Positions 1 to 7,809 of a stretch of DNA of 48,650 nt are shown piece after piece. This stretch comes from an uncultured SAR116 cluster alpha proteobacterium (GTDB lineage Bacteria > Pseudomonadota > Alphaproteobacteria > Puniceispirillales > Marisalimonadaceae): NCBI GenBank assembly GCA_902622875.1, contig CACNRW010000013.1, positions 1 to 48,650 on the forward strand, read 5' to 3'. The position numbers and the translations under genes are program-made. The notes under the pieces were generated by a model, which ran no database searches, was not told the origin of the DNA, and worked only from the letters and a program-made list of their open reading frames with translations. Numbering within the stretch: the stretch's first letter is position 1; each line of letters opens with the position of its first letter.

Positions 1-10
1 ATGTTAAATA

Positions 11-901
11 ATGTCAAATTTAATTCAAAAACATTTTAATCTAAATCTTTCTAATACAATTCTAGGTACACTATTACTTGTATTAACTTATTTGTTTTTT
101 TCAATAATGGAACTAACAGCGAAAGAGTTAGGGCAAAGCTTTAACCCTTTTCAGGTAGTATTTGCAAGATACCTATCTCAATTAATAATTTTAATAATAA
201 TATTTAATAAAAATTCCAAAATACATCTTATGAGCGAGTATCCAGTATTACAAGTCTTAAGAGGAGCTTTACTCCTAATAACTACTTGTTTTATGTTTAC
301 AGGTTTAGCTTATCTGCCTTTTGCAGAAAATATTGCCATTTATATGATAGGACCAGTAATTACTACAATATTAGCAATTTTTATTTTAAAAGAGAAAATC
401 TCGTTTCTTCAAATTATTGTCGTTATTATTGGATTAATTGGCGCAATCATAATAACAAATCCAAATAGCCAGTCATTTAATTACGCAGTTATATTTCCCT
501 TTTTAGCAGCTTTATGTTTTTCTTTTTTTACAATATCAACAAAATTTCTTAATTCATCCGATACTAATCAGACCACCCTTTTATTTACTGCCATAACTGG
601 TACATTTTTATCAGCCCCATTTATTATTTATTTTTGGAAATGGCCTGATTTTTATCAAACTATTCTTATGTTCTGCTTAGGTTTATTAGCAACAATTGGT
701 CATTTTTTATTTATAGAAGCTTTAAAAGTAATTAGTGCCTCTTTTGCAGCACCATTTGTATATTTAACTGTACTATTAGCAGCTTTTTGGGGTTATCTTA
801 TTTATAGTGAAGTTCCAAATCATAACACTATAATTGGAGCTTTTCTCATTGTAATTGCAGGATTAATAATTACTCAATTAAAAAAAAGAATTAAAAAATA
901 A
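11..901 (+). CDS. EamA/DMT-family membrane transporter
   Basis: This is a 296-residue polytopic inner-membrane protein of the drug/metabolite transporter (EamA) superfamily. About ten hydrophobic segments are visible in two tandem halves. Each half has the family pattern: the first runs from an N-terminal helix with a Glu-Leu-Thr-Ala-Lys-Glu stretch to a conserved Pro-rich turn (LPFAENIAIYM), and the second repeats it (EALKVISASFAAPFVYL). It ends with a short Lys-rich cytoplasmic tail. The substrate cannot be told from sequence; family members export or import metabolites. An in-frame TAA of a possible upstream gene ends at base 11, overlapping this ATG, which suggests the gene may be the end of an operon that begins outside the window. 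An AEC-type transporter follows 31 bases downstream. Confidence 0.85.
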   Translation: MSNLIQKHFNLNLSNTILGTLLLVLTYLFFSIMELTAKELGQSFNPFQVVFARYLSQLIILIIIFNKNSKIHLMSEYPVLQVLRGALLLITTCFMFTGLAYLPFAENIAIYMIGPVITTILAIFILKEKISFLQIIVVIIGLIGAIIITNPNSQSFNYAVIFPFLAALCFSFFTISTKFLNSSDTNQTTLLFTAITGTFLSAPFIIYFWKWPDFYQTILMFCLGLLATIGHFLFIEALKVISASFAAPFVYLTVLLAAFWGYLIYSEVPNHNTIIGAFLIVIAGLIITQLKKRIKK

Positions 902-932
902 AATTATAAAATCAATTATGTGAGAAAAATTT

Positions 933-1847
933 TTGATACAACTTCTTATAAATTCTTTTTTACCCGTAGCACTATTAATATTGCTGGGATATGTTTCTGC
1001 AAAAAAAATAATATTTAAATATGAAGACGCTCTATCAATTATTAAATATATAGGTGTTATAGCAGTACCAGCTCTAACTTTAAAGATGACAGTATCAATC
1101 AGTTTCTCAAATGTTAACTGGCTACTAATTTCAAGCTACATAATATCTGAATTAATTATTTATTTAGCAGCAATATTTATAGCAAAATGTTTTTTTAATC
1201 TTAAGTGGAATGAATCATTTTTAATTGGAATGGCATCTTCTTTTGCAAACCATTTATTATTTGTCTACCCAATTGCTTTAAACGAATATGGTCCTGAGTT
1301 AATTGATCCTATAATTGCTATAATTGGATTTGATGTGGTTTTTCTCGTTGTTAATTTAATAATCTTAGACTTCATAAAATATAAAAATTTAAAATTAAGC
1401 CATATAGTTTTCAAGCAATTATCAAATTTACCTTTATTAGCAGTTCTTACAGGCTTATTAATTATTTTTCTAGATTTTAATTTACCTCTAAGTATAGAAA
1501 GAGCTTTAAATTTTATTTCTGGTTCTGCTGCACCTTGTGCGCTTTTTGCAGCAGGAATTATCCTCTCACAAAAAATTGAAAAAACAGAATTAAAAATTTC
1601 TAATTTAATTATAGGATTTAAAATTTTATTACATCCATTAATTGCAATATTAATAATGCGGAATATAAATGAAATTGAATTTTCTATATCTGAAACTGCT
1701 ATTATGGTAGCTGCAGCTCCTGTTGGTTTAATGGCCCTGGTTTTTTCAACTCAATATGATGTTAACCCAAATGCGATTACAAGAGCATTACTAATATCAA
1801 CATTATTATCAATTATCTCAATACCACTCGTAAGTACCTTGAGCTAA
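933..1847 (+). CDS. AEC-family (auxin efflux carrier-like) permease
   Basis: This 304-residue membrane protein has about ten hydrophobic helices and matches the AEC family (Membrane transport protein Pfam family). Typical signs are the N-terminal LLPVALLILLGY-type helix, an Asn in the fourth/fifth helix region (SFANHLLF), and the C-terminal AAAPVGLMALVF crossover motif followed by a hydrophobic end. Bacterial members often move malonate, malate or other small carboxylates, but the substrate here is unknown. The start is a TTG with no ATG in frame upstream; the ribosome-binding site is weak (GAGA upstream). It lies 31 bases after the EamA gene on the same strand and probably shares its transcript. 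Its stop is only five bases from the stop of a convergent cupin gene. Confidence 0.82.
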   Translation: MIQLLINSFLPVALLILLGYVSAKKIIFKYEDALSIIKYIGVIAVPALTLKMTVSISFSNVNWLLISSYIISELIIYLAAIFIAKCFFNLKWNESFLIGMASSFANHLLFVYPIALNEYGPELIDPIIAIIGFDVVFLVVNLIILDFIKYKNLKLSHIVFKQLSNLPLLAVLTGLLIIFLDFNLPLSIERALNFISGSAAPCALFAAGIILSQKIEKTELKISNLIIGFKILLHPLIAILIMRNINEIEFSISETAIMVAAAPVGLMALVFSTQYDVNPNAITRALLISTLLSIISIPLVSTLS

Positions 1848-1852
1848 ATTAG

Positions 1853-2434
1853 CTAGACGCCAGCATTGAACTTAAATCCAATTTTCTCAAATTTTTTAGA
1901 TAGATTTGGTTCTAATTTATTCATCTCTTGAGCCGCATAAGGAGTAAATGAAATATCATTCATATCATGAACTCCACCAGAAATAATTACCTGTAAAAGA
2001 CCTTCTTCTTTTCCTACATTAGTAAAAGATCTACAAACGCCCGGCGGGATAGAAATAGTATCATATTTTTTAAGAGTCAGTTCTTCTGAACCGTCATCAT
2101 TCCATTTTATTAGAAACTCTCCTTCTAGAACTGTAAAAGTTTCGTAAGTTGCAAGATGATTATGAAGACCTGGGCCTTGTCCAACAGGACATTTAGCTAT
2201 AGTGATAGTTATTCCTCCAGCACCAGTAATGGGTGCACCTGAATTAATGGGCGTTTTACCTTCTGACGGATCTAAACCAATGACTGAAAGTAGTTTTCTT
2301 GCGTAAACAATGTCTTTACCAGCTTGAGGAATAGTTTCATCAATTTGAATAGGTAACGGCTCTAAATCCATAAATCTAGAAATTCTTTTTTCCATAGTTG
2401 ATTGTGTTAATTTTAATGTTTTCATTTTGCTCAC
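1853..2434 (-). CDS. cupin-domain protein
   Basis: This is a 193-residue soluble protein with a single cupin barrel at about residues 85-155. The metal-binding pattern is visible as GPGLHNHLATYETFTVLEG (two His and one Glu) in motif 1 and PPGVCRSFTNV in motif 2. In motif 2 the usual metal-ligand His is replaced by Cys or shifted, so metal binding may be altered. The N-terminal 80 residues are a separate region without a recognised domain. Cupins of this size include dioxygenases, isomerases and small-molecule sensors, so no reaction can be assigned. It lies downstream of the cspA gene on the same strand, but a clear terminator separates the two, so it probably has its own promoter in the 2435-2495 gap. 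Confidence 0.75.
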   Translation of the reverse strand: MSKMKTLKLTQSTMEKRISRFMDLEPLPIQIDETIPQAGKDIVYARKLLSVIGLDPSEGKTPINSGAPITGAGGITITIAKCPVGQGPGLHNHLATYETFTVLEGEFLIKWNDDGSEELTLKKYDTISIPPGVCRSFTNVGKEEGLLQVIISGGVHDMNDISFTPYAAQEMNKLEPNLSKKFEKIGFKFNAGV

Positions 2435-2495
2435 TCGCCTTAGACCATTAATAAGTAAAATAAAGTAACTTAAATTAATTTATCTTCAAAATAAA

Positions 2496-2516
2496 AAAAG
2501 GGCCTAAGGCCCTTTT
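2496..2516 (-). terminator. Rho-independent terminator of the cold-shock gene
   Basis: A perfect 9-bp stem (AAAAGGGCC / GGCCCTTTT) with a 3-base loop lies 22 bases after the stop of the minus-strand cold-shock gene. Read on the minus strand it is followed by a run of T. The strong GC core in very AT-rich DNA makes it one of the clearest terminators in the window. It separates cspA from the cupin gene. Confidence 0.85.
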
Positions 2517-2537
2517 AATTTGAAGATTTAAAATGTT

Positions 2538-2744
2538 CTATAGAGACTGAAGATTAACTGCGGCTACTTTACCATTCTTTCCAGTTTCTAATTCAAAGCT
2601 AATTTTAGCTCCGTCATTTAAAGTATTCATACCAGCTGCTTCAACAGCAGAAATATGAACAAAAACGTCCTGGGATCCACCTTCTGGCTCTATAAAGCCA
2701 AAACCTTTATTTGGATTAAACCATTTTACTGTACCGTTAGGCAT
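2538..2744 (-). CDS. cspA: cold-shock protein, CspA family
   Basis: This 68-residue protein is a complete cold-shock domain, a five-stranded OB fold that binds single-stranded RNA and DNA and melts RNA structure. The RNP1 motif (KGFGFIEP, residues 13-20) and RNP2 motif (DVFVHIS, 26-32) are both intact, as is the N-terminal GTVKWFN signature with its aromatic residues. The length is normal for the family. The ATG is preceded by a strong AAGGAG ribosome-binding site eight bases upstream. The gene is monocistronic: it has a long structured leader (2745-2948) and a strong terminator right after it. Regulation by cold through the leader is typical of the family and is inferred here. Which paralog it represents cannot be told; the symbol is the family name. 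Confidence 0.93.
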   Translation of the reverse strand: MPNGTVKWFNPNKGFGFIEPEGGSQDVFVHISAVEAAGMNTLNDGAKISFELETGKNGKVAAVNLQSL

Positions 2745-2948
2745 ACTTAACTCCTTGTTATTCGCTTAAATTTTAAGCTTTGTTGTTCAATCAAAACACG
2801 CTAGACTAGATTGAACATGAAATGAGCAAGTAAGTCGATCGTATTAGTCAGATTTACTGACTGCCTTCTTAGGCTAAGATAATTACAATGCTATATTCTA
2901 AATTCTATCATTTAGCAAATAAAAAAATCTTTAGAAAATTATTATTTC
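2745..2948 (-). promoter_or_regulatory. long structured 5' leader and promoter region of cspA
   Basis: This 204-base gap between cspA and the YaiI-family gene holds three inverted repeats that would form hairpins in the cspA leader. They are 2764-2778 (GCTTAAA / TTTAAGC, one-base centre, just upstream of the ribosome-binding site), 2786-2815 (TTCAATC / GATTGAA around a 16-base loop) and 2846-2862 (AGTCAG / CTGACT around ATTTA). A small GCCT/AGGC stem follows at 2863-2874. Long folded leaders are known to act as temperature sensors in cspA mRNAs. The transcription start is not identified, so the farther hairpin may lie outside the transcript. No open reading frame is seen here. Confidence 0.55.
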
Positions 2949-3392
2949 CTATTTTTGAGTAATTAAATTATCCAATGAATTTAAAAACTTACCTTTATCT
3001 GCCTTTGTGAAAACTTTGTTTTTACCTTTTAAAAATGGATCAAACGACCTAAGATCAGACATTAAATTTCTTGTAGCTAAAATGTTTCCTATATTTATAT
3101 CTGTTAAGACCAACCCGTTATTTTTTAAGACAAATGCTCCTTTATCAATGCAATTAGCTGCTAATGGAATGTCCGAAGTAACAACAATATCGTTAACCTT
3201 AACATTATCATAAATCCATTTATCTGCTTCGTCAGCTCCTTCCGAAACGATAACTAATTTTACCAAATTATTTTTAAATGGCCTAAGACCGCCATTACAA
3301 ACCATTAGTACAGAAATGTTATGCCGAATTGCAACCTTAATTATTTCATCTTTAACTGGACATGCATCTGCATCAACATAAATTTTTTTCAT
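2949..3392 (-). CDS. YaiI/YqxD family protein (DUF188)
   Basis: This 147-residue protein matches the UPF0178/DUF188 family (E. coli YaiI, B. subtilis YqxD). It starts with the family signature KIYVDADACPVKDEI and keeps the GADEADKWI and VTSDIPLAA segments. The fold is PIN-like, with conserved acidic residues (the DADA motif, D-E-A-D, and the Asp of TSDIP) that suggest a nuclease-type metal site, but no substrate has been established. The length is normal for the family. Its ATG overlaps the TGA of the upstream 95-residue gene in an ATGA arrangement, so the two are translationally coupled. Confidence 0.85.
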   Translation of the reverse strand: MKKIYVDADACPVKDEIIKVAIRHNISVLMVCNGGLRPFKNNLVKLVIVSEGADEADKWIYDNVKVNDIVVTSDIPLAANCIDKGAFVLKNNGLVLTDINIGNILATRNLMSDLRSFDPFLKGKNKVFTKADKGKFLNSLDNLITQK

Positions 3393-3676
3393 AACCTGAC
3401 TATATTATCTTTAACGATTATTGAAGGAATTAGAGTTTTTAAACGATTTAAAGCTTCTTTTTCTGATAATGCTGGTACAATTGCAGAGCCCATCATATTT
3501 TCAATAGCAATTGCTATATCAGAATTATTATTTTCACGAAATATATAACAATTTTTTGGAAGATTAAAAATTATTTTCCATATTGGAACTTTCCTTGGAT
3601 AACCTAGATATCTGCTAACTCTCGATGCATCTATGACAAGTCTTTCGACAGTATTAATTTTTTCTCCTGAAATCAC
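3389..3676 (-). CDS. small conserved-looking hypothetical protein
   Basis: This is a 95-residue protein that I do not recognise. It has no signal peptide or membrane helix. The middle reads as a small alpha/beta domain (YLGYPRKVPIWKIIFNLPKNCYIF), followed by an Ala/Ile/Met-rich helix and a C-terminal helix-strand pair. It begins with GTG, and no ATG is available until residue 61; the ribosome-binding site is weak, so the start is uncertain. The four-base ATGA overlap with the YaiI-family gene supports real translation and linked function. The only candidate context is therefore whatever YaiI does, possibly RNA metabolism; that is inference. Confidence 0.55.
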   Translation of the reverse strand: MISGEKINTVERLVIDASRVSRYLGYPRKVPIWKIIFNLPKNCYIFRENNNSDIAIAIENMMGSAIVPALSEKEALNRLKTLIPSIIVKDNIVRL

Positions 3677-3775
3677 TATGCTTTACCAAAATTTCAACAA
3701 GTTAATAATCTTTTACAATCTTATACAAAAAAGCTAATGTTTTTAACTAATTTAATAAATTTTGAGGAATTTTTA

Positions 3776-4102
3776 ATGCTTTTAGACGTAAGAACATATA
3801 CATGTAGGCCTGGTACTATTAACGCCCATCTAAAACTATACAGCAAAAAAGGTAAACCTGTACAATCTAAACACTTAGGCCTACCATTACTTTTTGCCAC
3901 TACCGAGACTGGTAACCCAAACCAATACACTCATATTTGGGTATATGAAAATGCAGGAGATAGAGAAAATAAAAGGGCGGCGATGTGGGCAGATCCCGCG
4001 TGGGTTAGTTATACAGTGGAAAGTGCAAAACTTGGAGCGTTAGAAGCCCAGCAAAATAAACTTTTAAAACCTGTTGATTTTTATAAATTCGATTTTAAAT
4101 AA
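3776..4102 (+). CDS. NIPSNAP family protein
   Basis: This is a 108-residue NIPSNAP-domain protein, a ferredoxin-like dimeric alpha/beta barrel fold. Family features are the opening strand LLDVRTYTCRPGTINAHLKLY, the central segment with the conserved Trp (YTHIWVYENAGDREN) and the RAAMWADPAW helix. The family has no agreed biochemical role; bacterial members often sit near catabolic oxidoreductases. I chose the ATG at 3776 over an in-frame ATG at 3737. A GAGGA ribosome-binding site (3764-3768) lies seven bases before 3776, and the domain begins right there; the extra 13 residues would be a non-homologous extension. It converges on the OYE-type oxidoreductase gene with only seven bases between the stops. 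Confidence 0.8.
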   Translation: MLLDVRTYTCRPGTINAHLKLYSKKGKPVQSKHLGLPLLFATTETGNPNQYTHIWVYENAGDRENKRAAMWADPAWVSYTVESAKLGALEAQQNKLLKPVDFYKFDFK

Positions 4103-4109
4103 CGCTCAG

Positions 4110-5246
4110 TTAAGCAGGTTTTGCAGCTCTATCTAAATATTCGTCTCTTCTAGATAAATAAAAAGAATAACTATCTGGAATAAAATCTTTAGCATTTTCT
4201 AATTTAAAATGTGTTGCAGCTTTATAAACCCACTGTGTGTCAGCAAGTAACTCTCTGCCCATTGCAACTAAATCAGCTCTTTTGTTTGAAATAATTTCAT
4301 TAGCTTGATCTGCGTTTATTATAGCTCCTACAGCCATCGAGTTTATCTGTGCATCCTTCTTAATTTTTTCAGAGTAAGGAACTTGAAAGCCAGGAATAAT
4401 CTTAGATTTAGTTAGAACTGGGGATCCAGTAATGCCCCCTGAGGAACAGTCTATAACATCTACACCAACACTTTTAAGTGATTTTGCCAACATTATGTTA
4501 TCTTCTAAGTTTGCACCTTGACCTGGGGTATCAATGGATGACAACCTATAAAATAAAGGTTTATCATCTGGCCATACAGACTTGATGTCAGCAATAATCT
4601 CTAGAGCAAATCTGATTCTATTTTCAAAACTTCCTCCATATTGATCATTTCTCTGATTTGATAGCGGAGAGAAAAAAGAATGTAATAAATAACCATGAGC
4701 TCCATGTATCTCAATAATATCGAAACCAGCTTTGTCAGCTCTTTGAGCGGCTTTTTTGAAATCTTCCTTTACTTTATTAATATCCTCAACTGTCATTTCT
4801 TTTGGTACAGGTGAACTGTTGTTTATGGGAATTGCACTTGGTCCTATGGTTTGCCAAGCCGGTTCTAATTTGTCATTTTCAGTAATAGGAGAAGCACCAT
4901 CCCATGGTCTTAAATAGCTAGCTTTTCTTCCAGCGTGAGCTAATTGAATACCACTTAAACAATTGTACTCTCTAAATATTTTTGCAATTTTAGACAATCC
5001 TTCAACATGACTGTCATTCCATATACCTGTACATCCATGTCCAATTCTTCCTTCTGGTGATACTCCAGTAGCTTCAATGAAAGCAGCACCTAGTCCTGAA
5101 AATGCAAATCTTGAGTAATGTTGAAAATGCCAATCATTAACAACACCGTCTTTTGCTTTATATTGGCACATAGGAGACAAAACAATGCGATTTCTAAAGC
5201 TTTTGGATTTAATTTTAAGTGATGAAAAAAGAGGTACTTCGCTCAT
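4110..5246 (-). CDS. NADH:flavin oxidoreductase, Old Yellow Enzyme (YqjM-like)
   Basis: This 378-residue FMN-dependent TIM-barrel oxidoreductase belongs to the OYE class found in bacteria (YqjM/XenA type). Enzymes of this class reduce activated C=C bonds of enones or demethylate and oxidise related substrates with NAD(P)H. Visible landmarks are SPMCQY with the redox-tuning Cys27, QLAHAGRK at 101-108, and EIHGAHGYLLHSFFSPLSNQR from 179 with the catalytic His181/His184 pair. GGSFENR follows, and the FMN-phosphate loop VAMGRELLADTQW lies near 330-345. The length is typical. It is 29 bases downstream of an HpcH/HpaI-type aldolase on the same strand and is probably co-transcribed with it. The natural substrate is unknown. 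Confidence 0.88.
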   Translation of the reverse strand: MSEVPLFSSLKIKSKSFRNRIVLSPMCQYKAKDGVVNDWHFQHYSRFAFSGLGAAFIEATGVSPEGRIGHGCTGIWNDSHVEGLSKIAKIFREYNCLSGIQLAHAGRKASYLRPWDGASPITENDKLEPAWQTIGPSAIPINNSSPVPKEMTVEDINKVKEDFKKAAQRADKAGFDIIEIHGAHGYLLHSFFSPLSNQRNDQYGGSFENRIRFALEIIADIKSVWPDDKPLFYRLSSIDTPGQGANLEDNIMLAKSLKSVGVDVIDCSSGGITGSPVLTKSKIIPGFQVPYSEKIKKDAQINSMAVGAIINADQANEIISNKRADLVAMGRELLADTQWVYKAATHFKLENAKDFIPDSYSFYLSRRDEYLDRAAKPA

Positions 5247-5275
5247 TTTTACTCTCCAGAAAATATTTAAATTGT

Positions 5276-6052
5276 TTATTTTTGAAAAGATCTTAATTTT
5301 TTTGATCTTATTAACGCAGAGTTCATCATAAAAGAAAGATCAGATCCTGACAATATAAATTTCATTCCGATACTAATATATTCTGACATAAGTTCTTCGT
5401 TATATACCCCACCCATTCCCGGAGTCTTACCATATTTTTTGCATGCATTAATAACTTTCTTATATGCATCTTTTATTTTTGGATTAGAATAATCTCCTGG
5501 AATTCCCATTTCCATACATAAATCGTTTGTACCTACTAAAATGACATCCACACCAGAAACTGCAGCAATACTATCTACATTTTCAATAGCTTCAGGGCTT
5601 TCTAACATTATGACGATTAACATGTTATCGTTAATGATAGTCGCGACATCTGAAATTGGAGATTGCTTGAAATCTAATTGTGGTAATAATCCTGTCATAG
5701 AACGGTGACCTTTAGGAGGGAAAAGACAAAAAGATACTAATTTTTCGGCTGTTTCAGCATTATCGACATGAGGAAAAACTATACCCATTGCCCCACAGTC
5801 AAGCACTCTTGTTGCATGATGATGTGCAAAATCTGGCACTCTTACTATAGGTGTTATGCCAGCATCTTGTGCAGCAACTGAAATTTGTGAGGCAATATCT
5901 ATGTCCATACTATTATGTTCCATATCTATGAACAACCAATCATAATTACACGTAGCCATTATTTTAGCTATATCAACCGTTCTACTTTGTCTTAAACCAA
6001 CGCCAAGGCACAATTCATTTTTTTTTAATTTTTCTTTTGCAATATTTTTCAT
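5276..6052 (-). CDS. HpcH/HpaI family aldolase
   Basis: This 258-residue metal-dependent class II pyruvate aldolase belongs to the HpcH/HpaI family (TIM barrel), which cleaves 4-hydroxy-2-oxoacids to pyruvate and an aldehyde. Key residues are present: the catalytic His46 in DMEH, Arg71 in the RVPD loop, and metal ligands Glu151 (MLESPEAIEN) and Asp177 (VGTNDLCMEMG). The conserved phosphate/pyruvate-binding PPKGHRSM-like loop is near 112-119. The specific substrate (heptenedioate, garosamine or a deoxy-sugar acid) cannot be told. It is the first gene of a two-gene operon with the OYE oxidoreductase. It is divergent from an HpaR-like MarR regulator across a gap with a clear palindrome, so regulation by that protein is likely. 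Confidence 0.85.
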   Translation of the reverse strand: MKNIAKEKLKKNELCLGVGLRQSRTVDIAKIMATCNYDWLFIDMEHNSMDIDIASQISVAAQDAGITPIVRVPDFAHHHATRVLDCGAMGIVFPHVDNAETAEKLVSFCLFPPKGHRSMTGLLPQLDFKQSPISDVATIINDNMLIVIMLESPEAIENVDSIAAVSGVDVILVGTNDLCMEMGIPGDYSNPKIKDAYKKVINACKKYGKTPGMGGVYNEELMSEYISIGMKFILSGSDLSFMMNSALIRSKKLRSFQK

Positions 6053-6223
6053 TAGTTAATATCCATTTAATTCCATTAGTTTTTATATTTTTAAGTAATA
6101 AGTTTTATGAAATCATACTTCATGATAATTAAAATAAGAAATTATAATTTATATTTTGAATTTAAATCAACTAATGAGAATATATATCAAATAAGTTGAT
6201 ATGTATTTTAAATTTACATATTA
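6053..6223. promoter_or_regulatory. divergent promoter region between aldolase and MarR genes
   Basis: This 171-base, extremely AT-rich gap lies between the divergent aldolase and MarR genes and must contain both promoters. It holds a 19-base palindrome at 6184-6202, listed separately, and a weaker nested inverted repeat around 6107-6125 (ATCAT-N5-ATGAT). A second copy of one operator arm (ATCAACT) lies near 6165-6175. No ORF is visible in it. Confidence 0.5.
6184..6202. promoter_or_regulatory. candidate MarR-family operator
   Basis: A perfect inverted repeat, ATATCAA-ATAAG-TTGATAT, lies 22 bases before the MarR gene start and about 130 bases before the aldolase start. MarR-family dimers commonly bind 15-20 bp palindromes with TTGA/TCAA-type arms next to their own divergent gene. 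The position and symmetry fit autoregulation plus control of the aldolase-OYE operon. Binding is inferred. Confidence 0.6.
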
Positions 6224-6703
6224 TTGTTAGATAATTTATTGGGGGATTTTATAATTAATAATACTGATACAACTAGTTTTCCACAAACTAGTAAATCTTT
6301 GCCAATTGCCATGTTAAGAGCTAGAGAAGCGATGATGTTGTCTTTTAGACCAATTTTAGCTAAGCATGGACTTACAGAACAGCAATGGAGAGTTCTTAGA
6401 GTATTGGGTGAAAATGGAACATCGGACGCCGGTCAAGTGGCATTCGATGCCTGTATATTAGCACCAAGTTTATCGAGAATCATTTGTAAACTTGAATCTG
6501 GAAAGTTTATTTCAAGATTTATTGATGAAAAAGATGGAAGACGAATAAACTTATCTTTAACCTCACTTGGTCGAGAAGTTATAAAAAAAATAGCTCCTGA
6601 TATGGACATAATCTATAAAGCTATACAAAAACGTTATGGAGAAGAAAAATTGAGTGATCTTTTAGATTTACTTGGAGAAGTTAGTGAATGGCGTGGTAGA
6701 TAA
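6224..6703 (+). CDS. MarR-family transcriptional regulator, HpaR-like
   Basis: This 159-residue winged-helix repressor matches the HpaR/HpcR branch of the MarR family, which controls homoprotocatechuate-type aromatic degradation. The subfamily stretch LPIAMLRAREAMMLSFRPILAKHGLTEQQWRVLRVL is evident from about residue 27. The recognition helix follows (ILAPSLSRIICKLES), then the wing with DEKDGRRINLSLT near 107-119. No transmembrane part is present. The start is uncertain: a TTG at 6224 gives this length, and another TTG lies at 6239. Neither has a good ribosome-binding site, and the conserved part begins about 25 residues in. It is divergent from an HpcH-type aldolase and OYE gene, the sort of target expected for this branch. 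The aromatic or oxoacid ligand is unknown. Confidence 0.85.
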   Translation: MLDNLLGDFIINNTDTTSFPQTSKSLPIAMLRAREAMMLSFRPILAKHGLTEQQWRVLRVLGENGTSDAGQVAFDACILAPSLSRIICKLESGKFISRFIDEKDGRRINLSLTSLGREVIKKIAPDMDIIYKAIQKRYGEEKLSDLLDLLGEVSEWRGR

Positions 6704-6710
6704 GTAAAAT

Positions 6711-7739
6711 TTAGATAATTACATCGAATTTTTCAGAAATAATTTTTAAAGATTTTACAGTTTCTTTACTTAATTCAAAACCCTCCTTTAAAGAATTTTG
6801 TCTTCTTAACAACGCGTGTTGTCCAGGCATCCTAACTTTATTATTTTCATTTATTGGGGGGTTATTTATACATTGCTCATAAAGAAAAGTCATTTCATCT
6901 TTAAAAGCTTTCAAACCAGCAAATGCCTTAGGATCAATTACTTGAATAAATGTGGAAAGATTCATGGATTTTGGTTTTTTACTCCTACCAGAACCAGATA
7001 ATCCTTGAGACAAGGCCTCAATTCCTAGGGCAAGTCCAAAGCCTTTGTGACCATATTCTAATCCACCAACAGGCATAATAGTGCCATTTTTTTCTGCAAC
7101 TTCTTTAGGATCTTTAGAAGGAATTCCTTCTGATGTAAGCAAGCAGTCAAAATCAAATAATTTATTTTTAGCTATTTTATCTGCGATCATATTATTAGTT
7201 GTGATAGAAGCACTTATATCAATAATTACAGGTTCTTTATTAGTGGGGTAACCTAAAGCCATAGGATCAGGGGTTAAGAGAGCTTTTGTTCCTCCAAATG
7301 GAGCAACAGTAGCTGAAGAAGGCACAGAACTTTTGATTATAGACACCAAATTTTGATTAATTATTGGCAACATATACGCTGCAAGTGCACCATTGTGGTG
7401 ACTATTCTTTATAAGAACTGTTGAAGTTCCGTATTTTTTGGCTCGTTTAGCTGAATGACGCAAAGCTCTTTTAGTTAACCATATTCCTGGAAGACTTTTC
7501 CCATCAACTGTTAAACAACTTCCAATATCCTTAAGAATTTTTTCTTCGCCTGATACATTCATTTTGCCAGATTCAATATCTTTTATATATAAAGGTAACA
7601 GTCTTACACCATGTGAAGAATGCCCCATCAAATCTGCTTCAATTAGTATGTCAGAGGTATCTATTGCTTTTTCTTCATCCATTTTTAATTTAATAAAAAC
7701 AGATGTACAAAACTTCATTAGTCGAGGACGAGTAAACAT
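6711..7739 (-). CDS. Ldh-family NAD(P)-dependent malate/lactate/ureidoglycolate-type dehydrogenase
   Basis: This is a 342-residue member of the Ldh_2 family (malate, L-sulfolactate, ureidoglycolate and related 2-hydroxyacid dehydrogenases), which has a fold distinct from classical MDH/LDH. The motifs GHSSHGVRLLPLYI (near residue 36, catalytic His) and KNSHHNGALAAY near 110 (second His) are present. The nucleotide-binding VAPFGGTKALLTPDPMALGYP segment and the GGLEYGHKGFGLAL motif are also intact. The length is normal. The AllD-type reaction on ureidoglycolate is possible because a ureide pathway lies elsewhere in the window, but nothing in the sequence fixes the substrate. The stop is seven bases from the convergent MarR gene. 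A second, distinct paralog lies at 42222-43346. Confidence 0.82.
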   Translation of the reverse strand: MFTRPRLMKFCTSVFIKLKMDEEKAIDTSDILIEADLMGHSSHGVRLLPLYIKDIESGKMNVSGEEKILKDIGSCLTVDGKSLPGIWLTKRALRHSAKRAKKYGTSTVLIKNSHHNGALAAYMLPIINQNLVSIIKSSVPSSATVAPFGGTKALLTPDPMALGYPTNKEPVIIDISASITTNNMIADKIAKNKLFDFDCLLTSEGIPSKDPKEVAEKNGTIMPVGGLEYGHKGFGLALGIEALSQGLSGSGRSKKPKSMNLSTFIQVIDPKAFAGLKAFKDEMTFLYEQCINNPPINENNKVRMPGQHALLRRQNSLKEGFELSKETVKSLKIISEKFDVII

Positions 7740-7809
7740 TTCTATCCTATATTTATTTATATTTTTACTTAACAGGTGTTAACTTTTTTTTTGAGAACTT
7801 TCAAAATAA

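Noticed and set aside
1-11. Possible end of an upstream gene (TAA at 9-11 overlapping the first ATG).
   Set aside because: Only three codons are visible, so no gene can be supported; mentioned only in the first gene's entry.
1842-1854. Palindrome AGCTAA-A-TTAGCT across the two convergent stop codons of the AEC and cupin genes.
   Set aside because: No T-run follows on either strand and the stem is short; most likely a by-product of two abutting stop regions.
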